The notes below the pieces were generated by a model, which was not told the origin of the DNA, did not search any database, and saw nothing but the letters and a program-made list of their open reading frames with translations. Positions 1 to 5,697 of a stretch of 8,778 bases of DNA are shown here, in pieces. Each line of letters starts with the position of its first letter. The first letter of the stretch is position 1. The stretch comes from Bacteroidales bacterium (lineage in GTDB: Bacteria > Bacteroidota > Bacteroidia > Bacteroidales > VadinHA17), in assembly GCA_022615595.1 (NCBI GenBank), contig JAKEGI010000124.1, forward strand, positions 1 to 8,778, read 5' to 3'. The position numbers and the translations under genes were made by a program.

Positions 1-768
1 ATTGCCTGAGAGAACGGGATGAGTGGCAACAGCCCTCACGCTGAGCGCTCCGCGGTCTTTCATGACTGTGGCAGCGAAGGTAAGCGTTCCGGCAGTGTCA
101 ACGAGATCATCAATGATGACGACATGCCTTCCCTCAACCTCACCAATGATAGATATCTCCTCAACAACATTAGGCTTTTTACGGAGCTTGTAACAAAGCA
201 CCATTTCGCTCTGTAGATGGCGCGCGTAAGCATTGGCTCTCTTTGACCCACCCATGTCAGGAGCCGACACCGTCAGGTTAGGGAGATTCAGATTCCTTAT
301 ATAGGGAGCAAACAAAGCTGACCCGAAGAGGTGATCAACGGGCACGTCAAAGAATCCCTGTATCTGATCTGCATGGAGATCCATTGTTATGATACGGTCA
401 ACACCGGCTTTCGTCAACATGTCAGCAGTGAGCTTCGCACCAAGTGAGACCCGCGGCCTGTCTTTGCGATCCTGACGTGCGAAGCCGTAGTAGGGTATGA
501 CAGCATTTACCTTGTAGGCAGAAGCTCTCTTGGCGGCATCGATCATCAGCAGCAGTTCCATCAGGTTCTCAGCCGGCGGATTGGTTGACTGAACAATGAA
601 GACATGACATCCTCTGACTGACTCATCAAAGCATGGCTGGAATTCGCCATCACTGAAGTTTGTCAGTGAGCTCTTGCCGAGCTCGATATCAAGATGTTTT
701 ACTATTTTCTCTGCAATGTTTAATGACGAAGTGCATGAAAAGATCTTGTAGGGAGCTCTGCTGATCAT
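1..768 (-). CDS. prs: Ribose-phosphate pyrophosphokinase (PRPP synthetase), 3' end cut by window edge
   Basis: This enzyme makes 5-phosphoribosyl 1-diphosphate from ribose 5-phosphate and ATP in the cytoplasm. PRPP feeds purine, pyrimidine, NAD, histidine and tryptophan synthesis. I translated the frame by hand: 256 codons are open to the window edge, and the family usually has about 310-320, so roughly 60 C-terminal residues are missing. Visible motifs are the N-terminal NFSDGE (38-42), the ATP-loop RQDRKDRPR (98-106), the metal-site DLHADQIQGFF (130-140, with His132), and the PRPP-binding loop VVIIDDLVDTAGT (216-228). The ATG at 768 is the only in-frame ATG before an upstream stop at 826-828. 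The gene lies 62 bases after ysxC, and a Bacteroidota-type -7 box sits in that gap, so it may have its own promoter as well as read-through. No active-site residue appears lost. The identification is secure; only the C-terminus is unseen. Confidence 0.97.
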   Translation of the reverse strand, partial: MISRAPYKIFSCTSSLNIAEKIVKHLDIELGKSSLTNFSDGEFQPCFDESVRGCHVFIVQSTNPPAENLMELLLMIDAAKRASAYKVNAVIPYYGFARQDRKDRPRVSLGAKLTADMLTKAGVDRIITMDLHADQIQGFFDVPVDHLFGSALFAPYIRNLNLPNLTVSAPDMGGSKRANAYARHLQSEMVLCYKLRKKPNVVEEISIIGEVEGRHVVIIDDLVDTAGTLTFAATVMKDRGALSVRAVATHPVLSGN

Positions 769-806
769 TTTAAAGGTTGTTAGGAGGGTTTGAAATATGG
801 TTGCTG

Positions 807-814
807 CAAAAATA
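807..814 (-). promoter_or_regulatory. Candidate Bacteroidota -7 box upstream of prs
   Basis: On the minus strand this reads TATTTTTG, a full match to the TAnnTTTG -7 element of the Bacteroidota housekeeping sigma factor. It lies 38 bases before the prs ATG, in the ysxC-prs gap, which suits an internal promoter. I see no convincing TTTG -33 element about 20 bases further upstream, so the call rests on one element in an AT-rich gap. Confidence 0.45.
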
Positions 815-830
815 ACATTATATGGCTAAA

Positions 831-1439
831 TCATTTTTCTCCCGGGAAAAATATCATGGTTTCACTGATATAATCCAGTATTTCATCCCTGCCCGATCCC
901 TTGATAGCCGAAGTGATGAACGTGGGAGGAAGCGCCTCCCAGCGCTGAAGCATGGTCCGGTTATGAAGGTCTATGTTACGGTCACGCTCAAGTGCGGAGA
1001 TCTTGTCTGACTTGGTGAAGACCCTTGCAAAGGGCACATTTCCGAGTGCCAGCTTCTCCATGAAGGCGAGATCAGCAGGCATGGGTTCATGACGGGCATC
1101 AATCAGCACAAAAAGCGATATGAGGTTTTCACGCAGGGTAATGTATGATGTAAAAAGCCTGTTCCATTGCTCTTTCATTCTATGTGAGACACGGGCATAT
1201 CCGTAACCGGGAAGGTCTACAAGGTACCAGTTCTCATTTATGAGGAAGTGGTTAATGGTCTGTGTCTTCCCCGGGCTCCCGGAAATCTTTGCCAGCCCCT
1301 TCCTGTTCACGATCATATTCAGGAGAGAAGACTTCCCGACATTTGACCTGCCAATGAAAGCATACTCCGGGATGGAGGGTGGCGGGCACTGGCTTATTTT
1401 TGAGCTGCTGGTGACAAAAGAAGCTGACCTGATTATCAT
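831..1439 (-). CDS. ysxC: Ribosome biogenesis GTP-binding protein YsxC/EngB
   Basis: This is a TRAFAC-class GTPase (YihA/EngB/YsxC family) needed for late assembly of the large ribosomal subunit. The 202 residues match the usual family length of about 200. The G motifs occur in order: G1 P-loop GRSNVGKSS (30-38), a G2 threonine within GSPGKTQT (54-61), G3 DLPGYGYA (75-82), G4 TKSD (142-145) and G5 TSA (176-178). The N-terminal IPEYAFIGRSNVGKSS context is typical. The ATG at 1439 is preceded in frame by a stop two codons upstream, so no longer start is possible, and GGGTGA just before it could act as a ribosome-binding site. It lies 63 bases downstream of the MORN lipoprotein gene and 62 bases upstream of prs on the same strand, so co-transcription is likely. 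Neither neighbour has a direct functional link to ribosome assembly. The symbol engB is equally used. Confidence 0.97.
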   Translation of the reverse strand: MIIRSASFVTSSSKISQCPPPSIPEYAFIGRSNVGKSSLLNMIVNRKGLAKISGSPGKTQTINHFLINENWYLVDLPGYGYARVSHRMKEQWNRLFTSYITLRENLISLFVLIDARHEPMPADLAFMEKLALGNVPFARVFTKSDKISALERDRNIDLHNRTMLQRWEALPPTFITSAIKGSGRDEILDYISETMIFFPGEK

Positions 1440-1502
1440 TCTTCACCCGTTTTTGTTACTGTGTGCCTGATGCCCGGTACAAGTCTGTCTGCCATGGCTA
1501 TA

Positions 1503-2264
1503 TCAGTTCAGGTCTTTATATGGCAGGGGTATTGCAAGGCGATAGTAGAGCCTGTTGCCGTAGGTTGTAAGGTAGGCAGCGATAACGACAACAGAGTCAG
1601 CGTTATGACCCTCGGTTTTTTTCAGGTCAAGGTAACCGGTGGTGGCTGTCTGAAGGAGAGGCTGGCAGACTGACAGATCTACCAGTCCGCCTGTAAAGTC
1701 ACCCCTGTAGTAATTTACATTTTCTGATTTGTCAGTCATCTCAATGAAAAGTTTGTAAATACCTTTCTCCCGGTATTCATCAACTGCCCTGAAAGTTACT
1801 CCCGGGTAATCTGTCACCCTGCTTCCGCTCATTGTGTACTCTTCCAGGCCCGGATGGCGTTTGCCGTCAACATAATCAAGTTTGGCCTTGACACGTCCGC
1901 TTTTGTAATACTGAATCTGCGAACCGTTGATAGTGTCATTTAGATAAGGCGTGATCCTGAACAGCTTTCTGTCGGGGTAGAACCATTTTGCTTCGCCGTT
2001 CTTTTTGCCCTCACTGTACATTATCTCCTGCTCTGTCACTCCGCCCTGATAAAAAGTGCGTGTCAGCCCTGACCTTATTCCGTTTTCGAAAGTCACCTCC
2101 CTGACCTTTACGTCACCTTTAAAGTAGCTCTTGGTCCCTGTATATCCTGTGTCAGGCTCATGTCTTGACCCTGCTTTACGGCTCCTGCCTTCACCGGTGC
2201 CTCCGCCGCATGAGATGGCGAACAAGAGAGTTAATGTCATTAGAATAGTTGTCAGTTGTTTCAT
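1503..2264 (-). CDS. MORN/YwqK-type repeat lipoprotein, function unknown
   Basis: This is a predicted exported lipoprotein of 253 residues, counted from the ATG at 2264. That start gives a clean signal peptide: charged MKQ, a hydrophobic stretch at 4-16, then a lipobox-like AISC with Cys19 as the predicted lipidated residue. A longer frame (from 2276 or 2297) would overlap manA and put extra polar residues before the signal, so I reject it. Residues 59-147 hold four units repeating every 24 residues: FENGIRSG (59), YSEGKKNG (83), YLNDTING (107) and YVDGKRHPG (131), each followed by an aromatic F/W-Y step. This matches MORN-variant repeats of the YwqK antitoxin-like type. Residues 155-253 resemble nothing I know. 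The start is one base after the manA stop, implying translational coupling. The "antitoxin" label sometimes given to this repeat family is not supported here, because there is no toxin gene nearby and the protein is exported. Confidence 0.85.
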   Translation of the reverse strand: MKQLTTILMTLTLLFAISCGGGTGEGRSRKAGSRHEPDTGYTGTKSYFKGDVKVREVTFENGIRSGLTRTFYQGGVTEQEIMYSEGKKNGEAKWFYPDRKLFRITPYLNDTINGSQIQYYKSGRVKAKLDYVDGKRHPGLEEYTMSGSRVTDYPGVTFRAVDEYREKGIYKLFIEMTDKSENVNYYRGDFTGGLVDLSVCQPLLQTATTGYLDLKKTEGHNADSVVVIAAYLTTYGNRLYYRLAIPLPYKDLN

Positions 2265-2265
2265 C

Positions 2266-3261
2266 TCAGTTGTCATTTTTTGGTATGAATACTTCAAGAA
2301 GGGTTGCCTTGCCCTGCGGTATTATCGCCACACTGTCAGCGGATGCCGGAATCAGGATCGTCTCGCCCGCTTTCAGCTCTTCACGATGGTCAAGACAATC
2401 AATCACCACCATGCTCTCTGTGCATATATATATAATAAATGAGTCTGTAAGGCTGTAATCCTTTATCACGGGTCTGTCAACCTGTAACAGACTGGTATGG
2501 AAGTAACGGCATGAGGCAAGCTCCACCGTCCTGTTCACCTCCGGATCTGCCCTCAGCAGGCCCGTAAAGTCAAAGTCGAAATTTATGGCATCAAGAGCAA
2601 GTACGGTATGCATCTCCCTGGGCTTGCCCGAGGCATCGACACGGTCCCAGTCATAGATCCGGTAAGTGACATCAGATGTCTGCTGTATCTCGGTAAGGAG
2701 AACGCCTGCCCCGATAGCATGAACCATTCCCGCCGGAATAAAGAAAGAATCTCCCGGCCTTACCGGTGTGGCATTAATGATGCTTTCGAGCTGTTTGCTC
2801 TCTAAGAAGTGAAGGTATTCCTCCTTTTTGATCTTCCTCCTGAAACCGGTATAGATAATAGCGCTAGGTTCATTATCAATAATATACCACATCTCCGTCT
2901 TTCCCCAGGCGTGATGGCGTTCTGTCGCCAGTTTATCATCGGGGTGAACCTGAATAGAAAGGGTTGCCCGGGCATCTATGAATTTTATCAGCAGAGGGAA
3001 TTCCGTTCCGAATTTCTCGTAGACAGCGTCGCCGACGAGATCGCCCATATATATTTCAATTATCTCCTCGAGGCTGTTACCCTTAAGAAATCCATTGGCG
3101 ACCACAGAGCTTTCACCGTTCATGCCGTTAATCTCCCAGCTTTCACCGACAGCTGTTTCCGGCCTGCTATCTTTGCCGAAACGGTCACGCAGGGCGCTGC
3201 CACCCCACAGGGTCTCCTTGAGCACAGGTCTGAACTTAATCGGGTAAAGTGAATTCATCAT
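2266..3261 (-). CDS. manA: Class I mannose-6-phosphate isomerase (phosphomannose isomerase)
   Basis: This enzyme interconverts mannose 6-phosphate and fructose 6-phosphate in the cytoplasm, linking glycolysis to GDP-mannose and surface-glycan synthesis or to mannose use. The 331 residues fit the short bacterial form of the type I family. The zinc site is visible as Gln104 and His106 in IQVHPDD (103-109), Glu123 in GKTEMWYI (120-127) and His181 in IPAGMVHAIGAG (175-186). Further landmarks are KFRPVLKETLWGG (9-21) and the conserved QQTSDVTYRIYDWDR (193-207). The C-terminal part (about 250-328) is a second cupin-like region. Two adjacent ATGs (3261 and 3258) are possible; the first overlaps the Dabb stop codon as TGATG, which favours coupled translation and that start. 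The MORN lipoprotein follows after one base. Family membership is clear; which pathway it mainly serves cannot be told from this window. Confidence 0.95.
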   Translation of the reverse strand: MMNSLYPIKFRPVLKETLWGGSALRDRFGKDSRPETAVGESWEINGMNGESSVVANGFLKGNSLEEIIEIYMGDLVGDAVYEKFGTEFPLLIKFIDARATLSIQVHPDDKLATERHHAWGKTEMWYIIDNEPSAIIYTGFRRKIKKEEYLHFLESKQLESIINATPVRPGDSFFIPAGMVHAIGAGVLLTEIQQTSDVTYRIYDWDRVDASGKPREMHTVLALDAINFDFDFTGLLRADPEVNRTVELASCRYFHTSLLQVDRPVIKDYSLTDSFIIYICTESMVVIDCLDHREELKAGETILIPASADSVAIIPQGKATLLEVFIPKNDN

Positions 3262-3563
3262 CAGTCAATATAATCTGCAACAATTTTTGTTTTTCTTATC
3301 ACCGAGGCTTCTGCCACAGCCTTGCGGTGTTCTTCACTGGCTATATAGCGGTTCAGGTCTTCCAGCGACCTGAATGTTGAGTTGATCACAAAATCACCGG
3401 CATATTCCGCTTCAAGGATGTTTATCGCGGTCTTGTACTCAATGATGAAATCAAGCATTTTTCCCAGGGGGCTGAAGATCTCATTCAGTCTTTTTAACGA
3501 ACTCTTTTTTTCCCCGGAGGTATATGGCTGAGTGAGCTTAAAGATCACGATATGCTTTATCAT
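3261..3563 (-). CDS. Dabb-family (stress-responsive alpha/beta-barrel domain) small protein
   Basis: This 100-residue protein is a single Dabb domain, a dimeric alpha+beta barrel of the ferredoxin-like type. The strand-1 signature MIKHIVIFKL (1-10, with His4) is typical. So are the central YKTAINI (43-49) and GDFVINSTFRSLEDL (56-70), followed by a helix containing the SEEHRKAV segment (76-83). Members have very varied or unknown roles, from plant stress proteins to polyketide cyclases, so no reaction can be assigned. It is the first gene of the minus-strand series: a candidate promoter lies just upstream, and its stop codon overlaps the manA start. It is divergent from udk across 40 bases. 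No upstream in-frame ATG exists in that gap. Being led by this gene, manA may be expressed under whatever condition induces it, which is inference. Confidence 0.85.
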   Translation of the reverse strand: MIKHIVIFKLTQPYTSGEKKSSLKRLNEIFSPLGKMLDFIIEYKTAINILEAEYAGDFVINSTFRSLEDLNRYIASEEHRKAVAEASVIRKTKIVADYID

Positions 3564-3576
3564 GCAGATAATTTGC

Positions 3577-3584
3577 TACTTTTG
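3577..3584 (+). promoter_or_regulatory. Candidate Bacteroidota -7 box for udk
   Basis: TACTTTTG is a full match to the TAnnTTTG -7 element and ends 19 bases before the udk ATG, predicting a short leader of about 10-15 bases. No clear Shine-Dalgarno sequence precedes udk, which is common in this phylum. The expected -33 region falls within the first codons of the Dabb gene and shows no clean TTTG at the right spacing. Confidence 0.5.
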
Positions 3585-3587
3585 ATA

Positions 3588-3595
3588 CAAAAATA
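3588..3595 (-). promoter_or_regulatory. Candidate Bacteroidota -7 box for the Dabb-manA-lipoprotein genes
   Basis: On the minus strand this reads TATTTTTG, a full TAnnTTTG match identical to the box before prs. It lies 24 bases before the Dabb ATG. Its upstream (-33) half would fall inside the first codons of udk, and it is only three bases from the udk -7 box on the other strand, so the two promoters would interlock. No strong -33 element is visible. Confidence 0.5.
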
Positions 3596-3603
3596 ATCAT
3601 TTT

Positions 3604-4212
3604 ATGCTTATTGTCGGGATTGCCGGAGGGACTGGCTCCGGAAAGACAACCGTTGTACGCAGGCTTATCGAGATGCTCCCTCCCGGAGAGGTTGTCATAT
3701 TGCCACAGGACGCCTACTACAAGGATAACAGCCATATAACCATTGAAGAAAGGCAGAAGATAAATTTTGACCATCCTGACGCAGTGGAGTTCACCCTTCT
3801 GATGTCTCACCTGGCTGAGATGAGAGCCGGCCGTCCTATTGAGATGCCAATCTATTCATACCTTACATGTCTCAGGTCAAGGGAGACTATTCCGGTACAG
3901 CCTGCCGAGGTTGTTGTTGTGGAAGGGATACTGGTCCTTGTTGATCCGGGTCTTCGCTCGATGCTTGACATAAAGGTCTTTGTCGATGCTGATGCTGATG
4001 ACAGGCTGGGGAGAGTCATACAGCGCGACATCGTTGAGCGCGGTCGTTCTGTCCTGCAGGTGCTTGCCCGTTACAATGAGACCGTAAAGCCATCACACCT
4101 GCAATTCATTGAGCCGTCGAAGAGGTATGCCGATATCATTATTCCCGGAGGAGCGGAGAACAGAGTGGGGATAGAGGTCCTGAAGACAATAATAGAGAAA
4201 CACCTCAGGTGA
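3604..4212 (+). CDS. udk: Uridine (uridine/cytidine) kinase
   Basis: This enzyme phosphorylates uridine and usually cytidine to UMP/CMP using ATP or GTP, in pyrimidine salvage. The 202 residues are slightly shorter than E. coli Udk, which has a longer N-terminus. Visible motifs are the P-loop GIAGGTGSGKTT (5-16), the catalytic-Asp segment QDAYYKD (35-41, with Asp36), NFDHPDA (54-60), the nucleoside-binding PIYSYLTCLRSRET (82-95), VVEGIL (105-110) and, near the C-terminus, FIEPSKRYADIIIP (168-181). The base-contacting histidine that normally precedes the xR of the YSY..HxR motif is Cys89 here. The start at 3604 places the P-loop at the usual distance from the N-terminus. The gene is a single unit: its own candidate promoter lies upstream, and it converges with pdxJ 6 bases after its stop. 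The kinase family is certain; base preference is less so. Confidence 0.95.
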   Translation: MLIVGIAGGTGSGKTTVVRRLIEMLPPGEVVILPQDAYYKDNSHITIEERQKINFDHPDAVEFTLLMSHLAEMRAGRPIEMPIYSYLTCLRSRETIPVQPAEVVVVEGILVLVDPGLRSMLDIKVFVDADADDRLGRVIQRDIVERGRSVLQVLARYNETVKPSHLQFIEPSKRYADIIIPGGAENRVGIEVLKTIIEKHLR

Positions 4213-4218
4213 CCCTGC

Positions 4219-4938
4219 CTACGATCGCCTGAGCTCCCTCAGGTACATCTGAATTGTATTTTCAAGACCGTAATAGAGTGCATCCGAGATGAGGGCATGT
4301 CCTATTGACACCTCGAGAAGCCATGGGATATTTTTATGCAGCCACGCAAGATTCTGAAGATCAAGATCATGTCCCGCATTTATCCCGAGACCCAGTTGAC
4401 GTGCCGCCTCAGCCGCCCGCAGAAATGGCTCCAGGGCGGCATCCCTGTCATGGTTGTACATTGCAGCGTACGGCTCGGTATATAACTCAATGCGGTCTGT
4501 GCCCGTCCGGGCCGCATACTCGATCATTTCGATGTCAGTGCCTGTAAAGATGGAGGTGCGTATCCCCTTTTCCCTGAAACCTGCAATAACATCAGTCAGG
4601 AATGAAAGATTACCTTTGGTATCCCACCCTGCATTAGATGTTATTGCATCATGAGAGTCCGGCACCAGTGTAACCTGGTCAGGAAGGACATCATAGACAA
4701 GAGCAATGAATCCCTTTTCCGGGTTGCCCTCGATATTGAATTCTGTGGTAACAATATCCTTAATATCGTAAACATCGCTGTACCTGATATGCCGTTCATC
4801 AGGTCTCGGATGAACCGTAATGCCTTCTGCACCAAAACCCTGGCACTTTATTGCAGCAAGCCTGACATCAGGCACATTTCCGCCGCGGGCATTCCGCAGG
4901 GTGGCAATCTTGTTGATGTTCACACTTAATCTTGTCAT
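4219..4938 (-). CDS. pdxJ: Pyridoxine 5'-phosphate synthase
   Basis: PdxJ condenses 1-deoxy-D-xylulose 5-phosphate with 3-amino-2-oxopropyl phosphate to give pyridoxine 5'-phosphate, the last ring-forming step of the DXP-dependent vitamin B6 pathway. From the ATG at 4938 it has 239 residues, the family norm. The frame stays open to an ATG at 5004, but the 22 extra residues match nothing in the family and cover a candidate promoter, so I reject that start. Motifs are [14 protein letters not shown] (7-20), [10 protein letters not shown] (42-51, catalytic His43), NIE (68-70, Glu70), INAGHDL (186-192, His190) and [16 protein letters not shown] (210-225). His43, Glu70 and His190 line up with the catalytic His45, Glu72 and His193 of E. 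coli PdxJ. It is transcribed away from the CBS gene and converges on udk. No partner pdxA is in the window. Confidence 0.96.
   Translation of the reverse strand: MTRLSVNINKIATLRNARGGNVPDVRLAAIKCQGFGAEGITVHPRPDERHIRYSDVYDIKDIVTTEFNIEGNPEKGFIALVYDVLPDQVTLVPDSHDAITSNAGWDTKGNLSFLTDVIAGFREKGIRTSIFTGTDIEMIEYAARTGTDRIELYTEPYAAMYNHDRDAALEPFLRAAEAARQLGLGINAGHDLDLQNLAWLHKNIPWLLEVSIGHALISDALYYGLENTIQMYLRELRRS
4227..4244. terminator. Possible shared hairpin at the udk/pdxJ tail-to-tail junction
   Basis: CCTGAG (4228-4233), a 4-base loop, then CTCAGG (4238-4243) forms a 6-bp stem, with one extra G-U pair in RNA. A further CTCAGG at 4204-4209, at the end of udk, could pair with the same CCTGAG. The stem sits in the last codons of pdxJ and just after the udk stop, where a bidirectional terminator would be placed. 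No clean U-tract follows, and the repeated bases partly reflect Leu-Arg codons, so this is weak. Confidence 0.2.
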
Positions 4939-4962
4939 AATTGCGTCAGCTGATAATATCGG

Positions 4963-4970
4963 CAAAGTTA
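4963..4970 (-). promoter_or_regulatory. Candidate Bacteroidota -7 box for pdxJ
   Basis: On the minus strand this reads TAACTTTG, a full TAnnTTTG match, 24 bases before the ATG at 4938. It lies inside the N-terminal extension of the longer open frame, which argues for the shorter PdxJ start. No clear -33 element is visible. Confidence 0.5.
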
Positions 4971-4991
4971 TAACGATCTCCAGTTTTTTTG

Positions 4992-4999
4992 TACTTTTA
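4992..4999 (+). promoter_or_regulatory. Weak candidate -7 box for the CBS-nadK unit
   Basis: TACTTTTA matches TAnnTTTG at all defined positions except the last (A for G). It ends 20 bases before the CBS gene's ATG, similar to the spacing of the other candidate promoters here. It is the only plausible plus-strand element in the 81-base divergent gap. No -33 element is evident. Confidence 0.3.
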
Positions 5000-5019
5000 G
5001 TCATTAAATGAGAGAGTGA

Positions 5020-5685
5020 ATGCTTGCCAGAGACATGATATCCGACGTGTTGCCGTCACTTAAAACTTCTGATACGGCGCAGATTGCCCTCAACTGGATG
5101 GAGATATTCCGTGTGTCACATCTGCCAATTGTCAATGAGAGTGATTATCTCGGACTGATCTCAGACAGCGACATTTATGACCTTAACCAGCCTGATGAAC
5201 CCATCGGGAACCATGAGTTATCGCTGCCAAGACCCTTCGTCACTGTAAACCGGCATATCTATGATGTAATTGCACTGGCGGCAAGACACAAACTTACCGT
5301 TGTGCCTGTGCTTGACGAGGATAATCATTACAGGGGTGTCATAACCTACAATGAGATTATCAGCAATATAGCCGCCTTCTCATCCATTGATCAGCCGGGC
5401 GGAATGATTGTGCTGCATGTTCTCTCACAGGATTACTCCATGAGCCGTATCTCACAGATAGTCGAAAGCAATGATGCCAGGATAATCAGCATGCACATCA
5501 CATCAAAACCTGAATCGACAAGTCTGGAGATAACCCTGAAGGTGAATACCACCGATCTGGCATCAATAATCAGGACTTTTGAGAGGTATTCGTATGAGGT
5601 CACGACCTGGGTGACAGAGAATGATGAACTTGACCGCTTCTATACCGACAGGTACAATCTTCTGATGAAATATCTGAATATCTAA
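5020..5685 (+). CDS. CBS-domain pair with C-terminal ACT-like domain, putative nucleotide sensor
   Basis: This 221-residue soluble protein has no enzyme domain. Two CBS motifs fill roughly residues 1-65 and 70-122, with the characteristic VSHLPIV...YLGLIS (32-48) and [22 protein letters not shown] (92-113) strand patterns. Residues 127-200 (from GGMIVLHVL) look like an ACT-type beta-alpha-beta-beta-alpha-beta fold. CBS pairs generally bind adenosine nucleotides (AMP, ATP, NAD, SAM), and ACT domains bind small metabolites or mediate oligomers, so a sensor or regulator is the natural reading. The ATG at 5020 is directly preceded by an in-frame TGA, so it is the first possible start and fits family N-termini. 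NAD kinase starts 12 bases after the stop, so the two are almost certainly co-transcribed. That linkage suggests, but does not prove, a role in NAD(P) control. The ACT assignment is by pattern only. Confidence 0.88.
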   Translation: MLARDMISDVLPSLKTSDTAQIALNWMEIFRVSHLPIVNESDYLGLISDSDIYDLNQPDEPIGNHELSLPRPFVTVNRHIYDVIALAARHKLTVVPVLDEDNHYRGVITYNEIISNIAAFSSIDQPGGMIVLHVLSQDYSMSRISQIVESNDARIISMHITSKPESTSLEITLKVNTTDLASIIRTFERYSYEVTTWVTENDELDRFYTDRYNLLMKYLNI

Positions 5686-5697
5686 CGTGGGAATGTA

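Noticed and set aside
19..216. A 65-codon plus-strand frame at the left edge
   Set aside because: It is antisense to prs, including the PRPP-binding loop, and has no independent support.
1503..2264. Toxin-antitoxin module suggested by YwqK-type repeats
   Set aside because: The protein has a lipoprotein signal, and its neighbours are manA and ysxC. No small toxin gene is adjacent on either strand.
2809..3252. A 147-codon open frame on the plus strand opposite manA
   Set aside because: It lies wholly antisense to a well-supported manA with an intact zinc site. Its translation shows no recognisable domain, signal or ribosome-binding site.
4967..4974. GTTATAAC palindrome in the pdxJ/CBS divergent gap, considered as an operator
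   Set aside because: A perfect 8-base palindrome is expected many times by chance in 8.8 kb. There is no second copy or longer dyad nearby.
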